A stretch of DNA of 51,838 nucleotides from Verrucomicrobiales bacterium. GTDB lineage: Bacteria; Verrucomicrobiota; Verrucomicrobiia; Limisphaerales; CANJXF01. The notes under the pieces are model-generated. The model saw only the letters and a program-made list of their open reading frames with translations, had not been told where the DNA came from and made no database searches. A program made the translations under genes and the position numbers. Shown here piece after piece: positions 1 through 7,552 of the stretch (positions are counted from its first letter, which is position 1; every line of letters begins with the position of its first letter). The stretch is taken from contig CANJXF010000028.1 in NCBI GenBank assembly GCA_947478865.1, positions 1-51,838 on the forward strand, read 5' to 3'.

Positions 1-255
1 GGCCTGGGCGGCGACGGCAAACCCTGGCGCATCGGCACGGAAGTCTATGGCGACCGCGACATCCTCCCGCGCGACGTCATCAGCCGCAAGCTGAGCGTGC
101 CCAACGCCGAACGCATCTTCTTCATCCGCCACGCCCTGCGCGCCGGCTTCTCCATCGAAGAGATTTTCAACCTCACGAAGATTGACCGCTGGTTTCTGGT
201 GCAGATTAAAGAGATTGTGGATTTTGAGGAGGAACTGGCGGGGGCGAAGAATTAA
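1..255 (+). CDS. carB: carbamoyl-phosphate synthase large subunit, N-terminal half (3' end only)
   Basis: The window opens inside this gene, so the start is missing. The 84 residues read GLGGDGKPWR..., then RAGFSIEEIFNLTKIDRWFL and VQIKEIVDFEEEL, which match the CarB segment linking the first ATP-grasp domain to the oligomerisation domain (about residues 395-480 of the E. coli protein). CarB makes carbamoyl phosphate with CarA, whose gene lies far away at 35905-37062 on the other strand. The reading frame ends with TAA just after VDFEEELAGAKN, well short of the usual ~1070 residues, and nothing downstream resembles the second synthetase half or the MGS domain. Either carB is split, with a separate C-terminal gene as in Aquifex and some archaea, or this copy is truncated. 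Family assignment is firm; functional state is not. Confidence 0.85.
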   Translation, partial: GLGGDGKPWRIGTEVYGDRDILPRDVISRKLSVPNAERIFFIRHALRAGFSIEEIFNLTKIDRWFLVQIKEIVDFEEELAGAKN

Positions 256-300
256 ATCTTTAGTCTCAAATCTGAAAACCAATGCGAAGAAAGGAAAAGT

Positions 301-930
301 ATGAGCGAAGAATTCGATGTCTGGAATAAGCGTGAGTGGGAGGCAGCAATCCGAGGAACGTTTCCCAAGGGAATTCCACAATGCGCAGAATTCAAACAAT
401 TGGAAGAAATCGTTCGCGTGTTACAGCCGTTCTGCAAAAACAATCTCAATCATACCATGTTGGCCGATGGCGGCGGCATGGACATCATTAAAGTTGAAAG
501 CGGGCGCGAAGAAGGATGCATTGATTTGTGGCCAAGTGCTCGTTCAACGTATGTTTGTAAACCAAGCCGTTTGATTTTCGAATACTTGCCAAACTCGCCA
601 TTAAATTCGTTTTTGCTGTTGGAAACAAATACGCTACAGCCCTCCGGCGTTTATGAAGAATTGTCGAGGCCTTATGAAGAGCTTGTAGAATTGACGGATG
701 GTAGCTTTCACGATCGGTCTTGTTGGGATCAAGCGTCGATCGGTCACGACGAGAACGGGTGTGAGATACCTTTGCCCAAAGACGCGCGGTTGACCTGTCG
801 CTTCCTGTCAGGAAAATTCCTGTTCGTTGCGAAAGCGAGTCGCTGGAATTCGGACAGCGCCACCTACGATGGCCGTCATTCGAAAATGACGGCTCAACAG
901 ATTCGGCACGCCATCGAGCATGCCCTGTAA
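301..930 (+). CDS. hypothetical protein, first gene of a coupled pair with a nuclease-like protein
   Basis: A 209-residue soluble-looking protein with no signal peptide or membrane segment. I do not recognise the family. It has seven cysteines spread through the chain and no obvious catalytic motif; the C-terminal part (GRHSKMTAQQIRHAIEHAL) looks like an amphipathic helix. The stop at 928-930 is two bases before the ATG of the next gene at 933, so the two are probably translated together and may work together. ATG at 301 follows AAGGAAAAGT, a weak ribosome-binding site. The pair sits directly after the truncated carB and before a repeat-rich zone, which suggests an acquired cassette, but this is inference. 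Confidence 0.6.
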   Translation: MSEEFDVWNKREWEAAIRGTFPKGIPQCAEFKQLEEIVRVLQPFCKNNLNHTMLADGGGMDIIKVESGREEGCIDLWPSARSTYVCKPSRLIFEYLPNSPLNSFLLLETNTLQPSGVYEELSRPYEELVELTDGSFHDRSCWDQASIGHDENGCEIPLPKDARLTCRFLSGKFLFVAKASRWNSDSATYDGRHSKMTAQQIRHAIEHAL

Positions 931-932
931 AA

Positions 933-1772
933 ATGAAAAGCGGCGATATTCCAAAGGACTCTCCCTCCGGGAACTGGCCAAAGCAGTTTCGAAAAAGTCT
1001 GAGCGCTTGGGCTCACCTACTAACTGATAGCCACGGGCTACAGCCATACGATAAACATCTTGAGCCTGCGGGTGAGGTGATACAGAAAGTTTTTACCGGA
1101 CGGCGTTCGTCGTGGCGGACTGAAAATAAGGGCAAGATACTGGAATGGGAAGAACGTGGAGAGATAACGCAAATATTCTTCAACGCACTCTTGGTCCAAC
1201 AGATGGACGCGTGGTTAGACTTCTGTGGAGATTTTGAGATGCTATTGGACACCCTTGATTCTGAGATTGAGGTGGCAATGCTTTTCGGGCTGATCATTTG
1301 CGCCCGGGATCAGTGGATGGGGGTCGACGTCAAATTTACACACCCAAGCCCGCCGTTTTCAGACCACCCTTCTTATCTCGATTTCAGCGCAAGAAAATCA
1401 TGGAGGGATTCCCTCGAAATTGAGCCGCAGGCTAGGCTTGGTGAATTTCGGGTGGACTTTCTACTGACCTTTACTGGTGAGAGGCCAGTCCCATCATTAC
1501 AAGGTGAAGGTGAACCTCAAAATCGCCATCAGGAACTTCGCCCTATTCAGAAGAAGATGATTGTCGAATGCGATGGCCACGACTTTCACGAGAAAACCAA
1601 AGAGCAAGCCAAACGAGACAAGTCACGTGACCGCACCTTACAGTCGCTTGGTTTTCCAGTTTATCACTATACCGGCTCGGAAATCTGGAAAGATGTGTTT
1701 GGTTCAGCATCCCAAATCATTCGAGATTTGACTGGCAATCATCCTCAGAATCTCATCGATAGCGTCCGTTGA
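933..1772 (+). CDS. DUF559/Vsr-like endonuclease-fold protein
   Basis: 279 residues. The last ~110 residues read like a PD-(D/E)xK nuclease domain of the DUF559/Vsr type: a conserved Asp in FRVDFLL (about D175), then IVECDGHDFHE (E212, D214, H216), a basic KRDKSRDRTLQ helix, and GFPVYHYTGSEIW where DUF559 members have the late strand and acidic residue. The N-terminal ~160 residues are unrecognised and largely helical, perhaps a partner- or target-recognition domain. It begins two bases after the previous stop, indicating a two-gene operon. Such small nuclease genes are common in accessory and defence-like cassettes; the actual substrate cannot be told from sequence. Nuclease fold is a motif-based call. 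Confidence 0.6.
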   Translation: MKSGDIPKDSPSGNWPKQFRKSLSAWAHLLTDSHGLQPYDKHLEPAGEVIQKVFTGRRSSWRTENKGKILEWEERGEITQIFFNALLVQQMDAWLDFCGDFEMLLDTLDSEIEVAMLFGLIICARDQWMGVDVKFTHPSPPFSDHPSYLDFSARKSWRDSLEIEPQARLGEFRVDFLLTFTGERPVPSLQGEGEPQNRHQELRPIQKKMIVECDGHDFHEKTKEQAKRDKSRDRTLQSLGFPVYHYTGSEIWKDVFGSASQIIRDLTGNHPQNLIDSVR

Positions 1773-1800
1773 AACCACGCGGGCTGCGCTCCGGTTCGCC

Positions 1801-1854
1801 GCTCCGTCAGGAGCGAAATCTTTGTAGCCACCCGCGCCACCCCATTCCCCAGCC
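1801..1854. repeat. 54-bp direct repeat, copy A
   Basis: Starts with a small hairpin (GCTCC gtca GGAGC) and runs through AAATCTTTGTAGCCACCCGC to CCCCAGCC. It matches 2462-2515 at 53 of 54 positions, with one A/C difference in the hairpin loop. The two copies flank the membrane protein gene at 1944-2447. The TTTGTAG-type sequence after a GCTCC..GGAGC hairpin resembles dispersed extragenic repeats seen in PVC and Bacteroidetes-type genomes. Confidence 0.8.
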
Positions 1855-1943
1855 GCGTGGGAGGGTATGTTTGTCGCATCGCTTTAATGAATGTCTGTTG
1901 ACGTTTTTTCGATTAACGCCTTCCGGCGCGGTTGTGATATTCG

Positions 1944-2447
1944 TTGATCGTGCAAAACGAAAATCCAACACCACAAAAACCGCGCCGGAACTATCAAGGC
2001 ATTTCCCTTGCCGGACTGGCGCTGCTGGTCGTCGGACTTTTTCTGGTTCGGCAACTTGATTATCCGCAGAGCCAGCGGATTTTTCCACGCCAACTCGAAA
2101 TACTGCTGATCCTAAGCCCGGTGATGGTCGCGCTGGGCGGGGTGATGTTGTTGATGGGGTTGTTCCGGTTTCTGGCGGGCTTGGGCTGGTTCGCGCGGCT
2201 GGTTTCGGTTCAAGCGGGGAAGCGGTTGCAAAAGGCGTGGCGCATTTTCATCTGGGTGCTGGTGGCGTTCAGCGCGTGGCCGTATTGGTGGCTGGATATC
2301 GTGACGCGGTTGAACGGCGAGCGTCCCGGCAACGAGGGCGAGGGCATGGGCGGGTTTATGATCATGCTGTTCATCGGGCTGCCGTCGCTGGCGCTGGCGA
2401 TTTTCAATGAAGCGCGCTTGCGCCGGAATCGCAGCAAGAAGAAGTGA
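1944..2447 (+). CDS. small integral membrane protein
   Basis: 167 residues with about four predicted membrane helices: SLAGLALLVVGLFLV (about 20-38), ILLILSPVMVALGGVMLLMG (52-72), IFIWVLVAFSAWPYWWL (about 95-112) and GGFMIMLFIGLPSLALAIF (132-152), ending in a basic RRNRSKKK tail. I recognise no family and no catalytic motif. The reading frame starts with TTG at 1944; no ATG is available until well into the protein, and no good ribosome-binding site is visible, so the start is uncertain. The gene is bracketed by the two 54-bp repeats, and could be a passenger between them. Confidence 0.55.
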   Translation: MIVQNENPTPQKPRRNYQGISLAGLALLVVGLFLVRQLDYPQSQRIFPRQLEILLILSPVMVALGGVMLLMGLFRFLAGLGWFARLVSVQAGKRLQKAWRIFIWVLVAFSAWPYWWLDIVTRLNGERPGNEGEGMGGFMIMLFIGLPSLALAIFNEARLRRNRSKKK

Positions 2448-2461
2448 CAGCAGCGGTCGCA

Positions 2462-2515
2462 GCTCCGTCCGGAGCGAAATCTTTGTAGCCACCCGCGCCA
2501 CCCCATTCCCCAGCC
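2462..2515. repeat. 54-bp direct repeat, copy B
   Basis: Near-identical to 1801-1854 (one mismatch in the loop of the leading GCTCC..GGAGC hairpin). It begins 15 bases after the stop of the membrane protein gene and runs straight into a further hairpin (CCCCGTCGGGG) and the tandem repeat field at 2543. Confidence 0.8.
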
Positions 2516-2542
2516 CCGTCGGGGCGGCATTTTCTGCGGGGC

Positions 2543-2850
2543 GCGGCGTTCATGCCGCCTCAATTCACAACCGTCAGCACGCGTTAAAATTTCCAAAGCC
2601 TCCGTCCATCCGTCCGTTGAAGCGACCTGAAGGTCGCGCTCCGTTCCGCGAATCCCAACGGGATTCAAATCCATCAGCCTAGGGCTGGCGGTTCGCGCCG
2701 GGCAAGGGGTGCGGCGTTCACGCCGCTTCAACTCACGCACACCAGCACGCACAGAAATTTTCCAATGCCCTCGTCTATTCACCCGTTGAAGCGACCTGAA
2801 GGTCGCGCTCCATTCCGCGAAATCCCAACGGGATTCAAATCCATCAGCCC
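2543..2850. repeat. 168-bp tandem repeat field of short hairpins (two copies, second partial)
   Basis: Copy 1 spans about 2543-2710 and copy 2 about 2711-2850. Shared blocks in the same order are GCGGCGTTCA.GCCGC (2543 and 2711), GTTGAAGCGACCTGAAGGTC (2616 and 2785) and CCCAACGGGATTCAAATCCA (2654 and 2824). Several blocks are palindromes: GCGACCT ga AGGTCGC, GCGGCGT tc ACGCCGC. Together with the 54-bp repeats this fills most of the gap 2448-3075. From 2851 to 3075 I see no gene on the plus strand. A minus-strand frame ending at TGA 2874-2876 (about 30 residues, ..SCRYIGQIDKRLTGLAG..) could be a gene remnant that I cannot identify. Confidence 0.75.
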
Positions 2851-3075
2851 CGGGTTGCGCTCCGTCCGTTTCGTCATTGCCCGTTGTTGAAGCTCTCCTT
2901 GATCACTCCCGCCAGGCCGGTGAGCCGCTTGTCGATCTGGCCGATGTAGCGGCAGGAATTAGTTTCTACAGAATTCAGCTGAGGCAAGGTGCGATTATTT
3001 TCGGATTGCCGTGGCAACACCTTGCTTGAATCCAGAGCCGGTCAATCGCAGAATCGATCGCGTCGCTTGGAAACT

Positions 3076-5505
3076 ATGATGAAATTCTCCCGAAAACGGC
3101 CCGCCTGTGGCATTGTCTTGTTTGCTCTCTCTGCGTTGTTGGCTGATGCCGCAGTGAACATTTATGTTTCACCTTCGGGTAACGACTCGAATCGGGGCAG
3201 CTCGGACAAGCCGGTCGCCTCCATCGTGGCGGCGCAAAAGCTGGCGCGCAAATCCGCCGGCCGGCAAGCCGTCAATGTCCAGTTGCACGGCGGAACTTAC
3301 TATCTGCCCGAGCCGGTGATCTTCACGGCGGAAGACAGCGGGACAACAAACGCGCCCGTCAATTGGCAGGCGATTGAAGGTGAGACTCCGGTCATAAGTG
3401 GGGGGCAAGAACTTCATCTGACTTGGGAGCGTGCGACGAATCTAAGCGGTGTCTTTCAATGCCGCCTCCCAGCCGGTTTGGAAATTGACCAGCTTTGGGT
3501 GAACGGCCAGCGGCAATGGATGGCGCGGTTTCCCAATCGCGAGTTGGGGGCTGATTTGAATGTCTTCGACACATGGAAACTCGATCATGGCGCCAAGCCT
3601 GATCCGGTGCGCGATCCGCTGGCAAAAGAACGAATGGCCCGTTGGGCCGATCCAACTGGAGCCTATCTGCACGCCATGCATCCCGCGCTTTGGGGCGGAA
3701 TTCATTGGCGTGTCACCGGCAAGAAGCCTGATGGCACCCTTGCCCTGGAGGGCGGCACTCAGAACAATCGCGGTTCGGCGATGCATCGCACGTATCGCAT
3801 CATCGAGAATGTTTTGGAGGAACTGGACGCGCCGGGCGAATGGTTTCACGACCGCAAGTCGAATACACTTTACTGCTTTCCGCAGCCGGGCACGGACCTG
3901 GCCAAGGCTTCCGTTGAGATCGTCCGCCTGCGGAATTTGATCGAACTGCGAGGCTCGCAGGCGCAGCCGGTCAAGTGGCTGCAATTTCGCGGCCTCACGT
4001 TTCGCCACACCGCGCGTACCTTAATGGATACCAAAGAGCCGTTGCTGCGCTCGGATTGGACGATTTATCGTGGAGGGGCGGTGCTGATGACCGGAACGGA
4101 AGACTGTCAGATGGAGGATTGCACATTTGACCAGGTGGGCGGCAACGCCATCTTCGTAAACAACTACAATCGTCGCGCGACGATTCGCGGTTGTCTCATC
4201 GCCGAAGCGGGTGCGAACGGCATCTGTTTTGTCGGCGATCCCGCCGCCGTGCGCAACGCGCTGTTCAATTACGACCAGCGTTTGAAGCCTGCCGACCTTG
4301 ATCGCACGCCCGGCCCGAAGTCGGATAATTACCCGGCGGACTGCCTGGTGGAGGACTGCCTCATCTATCGCAGCGGCCGGGTCGAGAAGCAGACCGCGCC
4401 GGTGGAGATTGGCATGGCGCAAAGCATTACGGTGCGCCATTGCTCGATTTACGACGTGCCGCGCTCCGGCATCAATATTGGCGATGGCTGCTGGGGCGGG
4501 CACGTCATCGAGTTCTGCGACATCTTTGACACGGTCAAGGAAACGGGCGACCACGGTTCGTTCAACTCCTGGGGACGCGACCGTTACTGGCCGGGCGAAC
4601 TTTTCAAACTCAACGAGGATGCGTCATGGGCGACGAACAGCGAGCTACCCTTTCTGGATGTGACCAAGACCATCATCCTGCGCAATAACCGGTGGCGGTG
4701 TGATCACGGCTGGGACATCGATCTCGACGACGGCTCGTCCAATTACGAAATCCGTAACAACCTTTGTTTGAGCGGCGGCATCAAGAATCGCGAGGGCTTC
4801 CGCCGCATTGTGGAGAACAATGTGATTGCCGCCAGCGGATTTCACCCGCACGTCTGGTATAAACACAGCGGGGATGTTTTCCGCCGGAATATCATCGCTT
4901 CGGCCAGATATTTTCCGGCCGTCATGGGCGCGCCGCCGTGGGGCGAGGAAATGGACTGGAATCTTGTTTGCGTTCCCGGCAGCACGAATATTGAATCGGC
5001 GGCCAATTTGGCCGAACAGTCCGGTCGCGACGCGCATTCCATTATTGCAGACGCCCGGTTCATTGATCCGGCCCATGGTGATTTCCGGGTCATGGAGAGC
5101 TCGCCGGCGTTAAAGCTCGGTTTTGTGAACTTTCGGATGGATCAATTTGGAGTGCAAAAGCCCTCGCTCAAAGCCCTCGCGCGCACGCCTTCCTTTTCAA
5201 GTTCGAAAGAGAATACAGCGGCGACGATGTTCAGCAGCAGCACCCGGTGGTTGGGAGCAAAGGTGAAGAATCTCGATACGATTGAAGAGGCGTCTGCTGT
5301 CGGCGTCGCTTTGAACACCGGCGGCGTTCTGGTCTTGGAGTTGCCGGCAAATTCTCCAGCAGCCCAGCATGGATTGCGGCGAGGCGACTTGATTATTGCG
5401 ATCGCCGGCAAACGGATAAAGAATTTTGCCGATCTCCAAAAATTCACCCAACCCGCTCCTCCGGTGGAAGTGATCCGCGACCAGCGGCGGCAAACTTTGA
5501 AGTGA
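3076..5505 (+). CDS. secreted right-handed beta-helix protein with C-terminal PDZ domain
   Basis: About 809 residues. The start at 3076 (MMKFSRKRP) gives a clean signal peptide ending near LLADAA; the frame stays open further upstream but without a signal. After it comes IYVSPSGNDSNRGS, the usual opening of secreted parallel beta-helix proteins (GH141/pectate-lyase-like), then HGGTYYL, and long runs of asparagine- and cysteine-rich coils (CTFDQVGGNAIFVNN, CSIYDVPRSGINIGDG, RIVENNVIAASG) consistent with a right-handed beta-helix of roughly 400 residues. The last ~75 residues form a PDZ domain: GGVLVLELPANSPAAQHGLR followed by RGDLIIAIAGKRIKNFADLQ. Likely an exported polysaccharide-acting or -binding enzyme; exact activity unknown. 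It converges on the glycosyltransferase at 5670. Confidence 0.8.
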   Translation: MMKFSRKRPACGIVLFALSALLADAAVNIYVSPSGNDSNRGSSDKPVASIVAAQKLARKSAGRQAVNVQLHGGTYYLPEPVIFTAEDSGTTNAPVNWQAIEGETPVISGGQELHLTWERATNLSGVFQCRLPAGLEIDQLWVNGQRQWMARFPNRELGADLNVFDTWKLDHGAKPDPVRDPLAKERMARWADPTGAYLHAMHPALWGGIHWRVTGKKPDGTLALEGGTQNNRGSAMHRTYRIIENVLEELDAPGEWFHDRKSNTLYCFPQPGTDLAKASVEIVRLRNLIELRGSQAQPVKWLQFRGLTFRHTARTLMDTKEPLLRSDWTIYRGGAVLMTGTEDCQMEDCTFDQVGGNAIFVNNYNRRATIRGCLIAEAGANGICFVGDPAAVRNALFNYDQRLKPADLDRTPGPKSDNYPADCLVEDCLIYRSGRVEKQTAPVEIGMAQSITVRHCSIYDVPRSGINIGDGCWGGHVIEFCDIFDTVKETGDHGSFNSWGRDRYWPGELFKLNEDASWATNSELPFLDVTKTIILRNNRWRCDHGWDIDLDDGSSNYEIRNNLCLSGGIKNREGFRRIVENNVIAASGFHPHVWYKHSGDVFRRNIIASARYFPAVMGAPPWGEEMDWNLVCVPGSTNIESAANLAEQSGRDAHSIIADARFIDPAHGDFRVMESSPALKLGFVNFRMDQFGVQKPSLKALARTPSFSSSKENTAATMFSSSTRWLGAKVKNLDTIEEASAVGVALNTGGVLVLELPANSPAAQHGLRRGDLIIAIAGKRIKNFADLQKFTQPAPPVEVIRDQRRQTLK

Positions 5506-5669
5506 TAAATGCGCCACCATCCCGCTGTGGAATGAAGCCTGCAACCTGACGTCGTGGGGCGGAGGATGACGTTGCGGTTGGATGAGCCGGAATTCCTCGA
5601 GGGATGTGTTCTACTTAAAATCAGAGCGCCTCGAAGTCTCCCCATTTGGCAGAAATTCTTGAGGAAAGG

Positions 5670-6425
5670 CTAATTCGTCTTTGCCGGAAACAGGGGCGAA
5701 CGAGAAATCCCGAGCTTTGCCAGCCGGTATTGCCACCCGATCCAGAGGCAGCCAAAACCATATTTGACGCTGCGCTGGAAGTTGATCGACGACGCTTCCG
5801 GGAAATATTTCGTGGGGCAACTGACCTCGGCGATGGTGTAACCGAACCACAGGATCTGGGCGAGCATCTGGTTGTCGAAAATGAAATCATCCGAGTTTTT
5901 ATCCAGGGGCAGGCGCTCTAAAATCTCCCGGGAAAATGCGCGGTAACCGGTGTGGTACTCGGAAAGTTTTGCGCCCAAAAAGATGTTTTCGGTGAAGGTT
6001 AGAAAGCGGTTGGCGATATACTTCCAGAGCGGCATCCCGCCTTTGAGCGCGTGGCCGCCCAGAATGCGGCTGCCGAGGACGCAGGAATAAAGCCCGTTGC
6101 CAATCATCGACGCCATCGCGGGGATGAGCTTGGGTGTGTACTGGTAATCGGGATGCACCATGATGACGATGTCCGCGCCGGTTTCCAGGGCGAGGCGATA
6201 GCAACTTTTCTGGTTTCCGCCGTAGCCAAGATTACTCGGGTGCGTAAAAACTTTCGTGTTGGGAAGCCCCTGGGCAATAGCCGAGGTCTCGTCGCGACTG
6301 GCGTCATCCACGATAATGATCTCGTCCACCACCCCTTGTTCCATGACCTCGTTGTAGGTTTGCTTCAAGGTTTTCGCGGCGTTGTAGGCCGGCATTACCA
6401 CAACAACTTTTTTATCGCGAAACAT
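5670..6425 (-). CDS. GT2 family glycosyltransferase (dolichol-phosphate-mannose-synthase-like)
   Basis: 251 residues with the GT2 fold from the first residues: [18 protein letters not shown], then [14 protein letters not shown] (nucleotide-sugar site, DD), [20 protein letters not shown], and [10 protein letters not shown], where the family usually has a D-x-D metal motif; here it reads HPDYQ, as in the DPM/GtrB-like subgroup. [19 protein letters not shown] and [13 protein letters not shown] are typical of lipid-linked sugar transferases. No extra membrane helices follow, so it is the soluble or peripheral catalytic type. It probably transfers a hexose to a polyprenyl phosphate or glycan at the inner membrane. 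Next to it, on the same strand, is the pseudouridine synthase gene, 39 bases upstream. Confidence 0.85.
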   Translation of the reverse strand: MFRDKKVVVVMPAYNAAKTLKQTYNEVMEQGVVDEIIIVDDASRDETSAIAQGLPNTKVFTHPSNLGYGGNQKSCYRLALETGADIVIMVHPDYQYTPKLIPAMASMIGNGLYSCVLGSRILGGHALKGGMPLWKYIANRFLTFTENIFLGAKLSEYHTGYRAFSREILERLPLDKNSDDFIFDNQMLAQILWFGYTIAEVSCPTKYFPEASSINFQRSVKYGFGCLWIGWQYRLAKLGISRSPLFPAKTN

Positions 6426-6464
6426 GTTTAGGCCAAGATGGGAATGAGAAATGTTCAGCGCAAT

Positions 6465-7037
6465 TTATTTTTCGCCGCTGAAAACCAAATCGCGCTCGGT
6501 TGCCTTCAGGATTTTCCATTCGCCGGGCTTTAAATTGCCCAGATGAAATTCGCCGATTTGGCTGCGGATCAGGCGCAGGGTCGGATGGCCAATGGCCGCG
6601 GTCATTTTGCGGACCTGCCGGTTTTTTCCCTCGACGAGTTTCAAGGCGATCCAGCAGTCGGGAACGGATTTGCGGAAACGAATGGGCGGATCGCGCGGAG
6701 GAACCGTGGGCTGCGGCTCCAGAAAGGTGGCGAGGCAGGGGAGCGTCCTGCGGCCCTGGATGACCACGCCGCGTTCCAGCGCTTGCAGCGAATCGGGCGA
6801 AGGGATTTTTTCCACCTGCGCCCAATAAATCCGCTCGTGGGCGTGGCGCGGGTGAAGAAGCTTTTCGTTCAAGCCGGGTTCATCGCTGAGCAACAGCAGG
6901 CCTTCGGAATCGGCATCCAACCGGCCCAGCGCATAAACGTTTTTCGGAAAATTAAATTCAGCGAGCGTGCGGTTTCCGGAGCCATCATCCGTGAACTGGG
7001 AAAGCACGCCAAATGGTTTGTTGAACGCAATGAGCAC
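6465..7037 (-). CDS. rluE: 23S rRNA pseudouridine synthase, RluE-like
   Basis: RsuA/RluE family. The protein opens LIAFNKPFGVLSQFTDD and carries the catalytic-Asp motif ALGRLDADSEGLLLLSD, then PRHAHERIYWAQVEKIP, EGKNRQVRKMTAAIGHPTLR and LIRSQIGEFHLGNLKPGEW, all standard for this family and closest to RluE, which modifies U2457 of 23S rRNA in E. coli. There is no N-terminal S4 domain, also as in RluE. I prefer the GTG at 7037 because it places the start right before LIAFNKPF as in E. coli RluE; the frame is open to a GTG at 7142, adding 35 residues that look non-conserved. About 191 residues from the chosen start. Confidence 0.85.
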   Translation of the reverse strand: MLIAFNKPFGVLSQFTDDGSGNRTLAEFNFPKNVYALGRLDADSEGLLLLSDEPGLNEKLLHPRHAHERIYWAQVEKIPSPDSLQALERGVVIQGRRTLPCLATFLEPQPTVPPRDPPIRFRKSVPDCWIALKLVEGKNRQVRKMTAAIGHPTLRLIRSQIGEFHLGNLKPGEWKILKATERDLVFSGEK

Positions 7038-7281
7038 GCGTCTTTTTTGCCACAGCTGAATCAGGAATGAAACAAAATCGGTCCAGTGCGAAGTGATTCT
7101 GGCGCGGCCAATCCGCCGATGGATCGCAGCCGATCGCGGCACGGGCAGAAGGAGGGGCGAACGCGAGTCTGGCCGGAGCGGCGGTTGGTTTTTCCTGAAA
7201 ATTATTCGCTGAAATTTATTTTCGCTCGGACAGCCTTTGTCCCACCGGCTTCGCTACGTTCAGCACCAGAAAGTAAAAACT

Positions 7282-7479
7282 ATGTTGAACAAAGAACAAA
7301 TGGAACTCGGCCTGGATGCAGCAGTGATTCGCGAAACCGCGCAGCGCCAACGCCGCATGAAACGCGCGCAATGGTGGTTCAAACAGATGCGCCGCGCGGT
7401 GGATTGCGCGATGGATTGGCAGCCGGCGCCCGATGCGCGCCACGAGCAGGTCCACATGAAATTGAGCCCGCGCTGGTAG
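7282..7479 (+). CDS. small conserved-looking protein (65 aa)
   Basis: MLNKEQMELGLDAAVIRETA, then the very basic and tryptophan-rich core RRMKRAQWWFKQMRRAV and DWQPAPDARHE. Small proteins with a WWF-QMR core followed by DW-PAP are, to my recollection, common in Verrucomicrobiota, but no function is known to me. It has no signal peptide or membrane helix; the charge pattern would suit nucleic-acid or membrane-surface binding. ATG at 7282 is chosen over an upstream in-frame start at 7237. It lies 73 bases before cimA on the same strand and may share its transcript. Confidence 0.55.
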   Translation: MLNKEQMELGLDAAVIRETAQRQRRMKRAQWWFKQMRRAVDCAMDWQPAPDARHEQVHMKLSPRW

Positions 7480-7552
7480 GCCGCGCGGGAGTTTGGACTT
7501 TGCAAGGGCGGGCGGGTGGCGTAGAAATTTCATTCCGCTTCGGCGGGACAAA

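Noticed and set aside
2543-2850. CRISPR array or tRNA-like sequence
   Set aside because: GGGATTCAAATCC resembles a T-loop, but no acceptor or anticodon stems fit; repeats are two 168-bp copies of mixed hairpins, not uniform short repeats with unique spacers.
5545-5582. Imperfect hairpin CAACctgACGTC..GACGTtgcgGTTG as terminator
   Set aside because: No U-tract on either strand and interrupted stem; not reported as a terminator.
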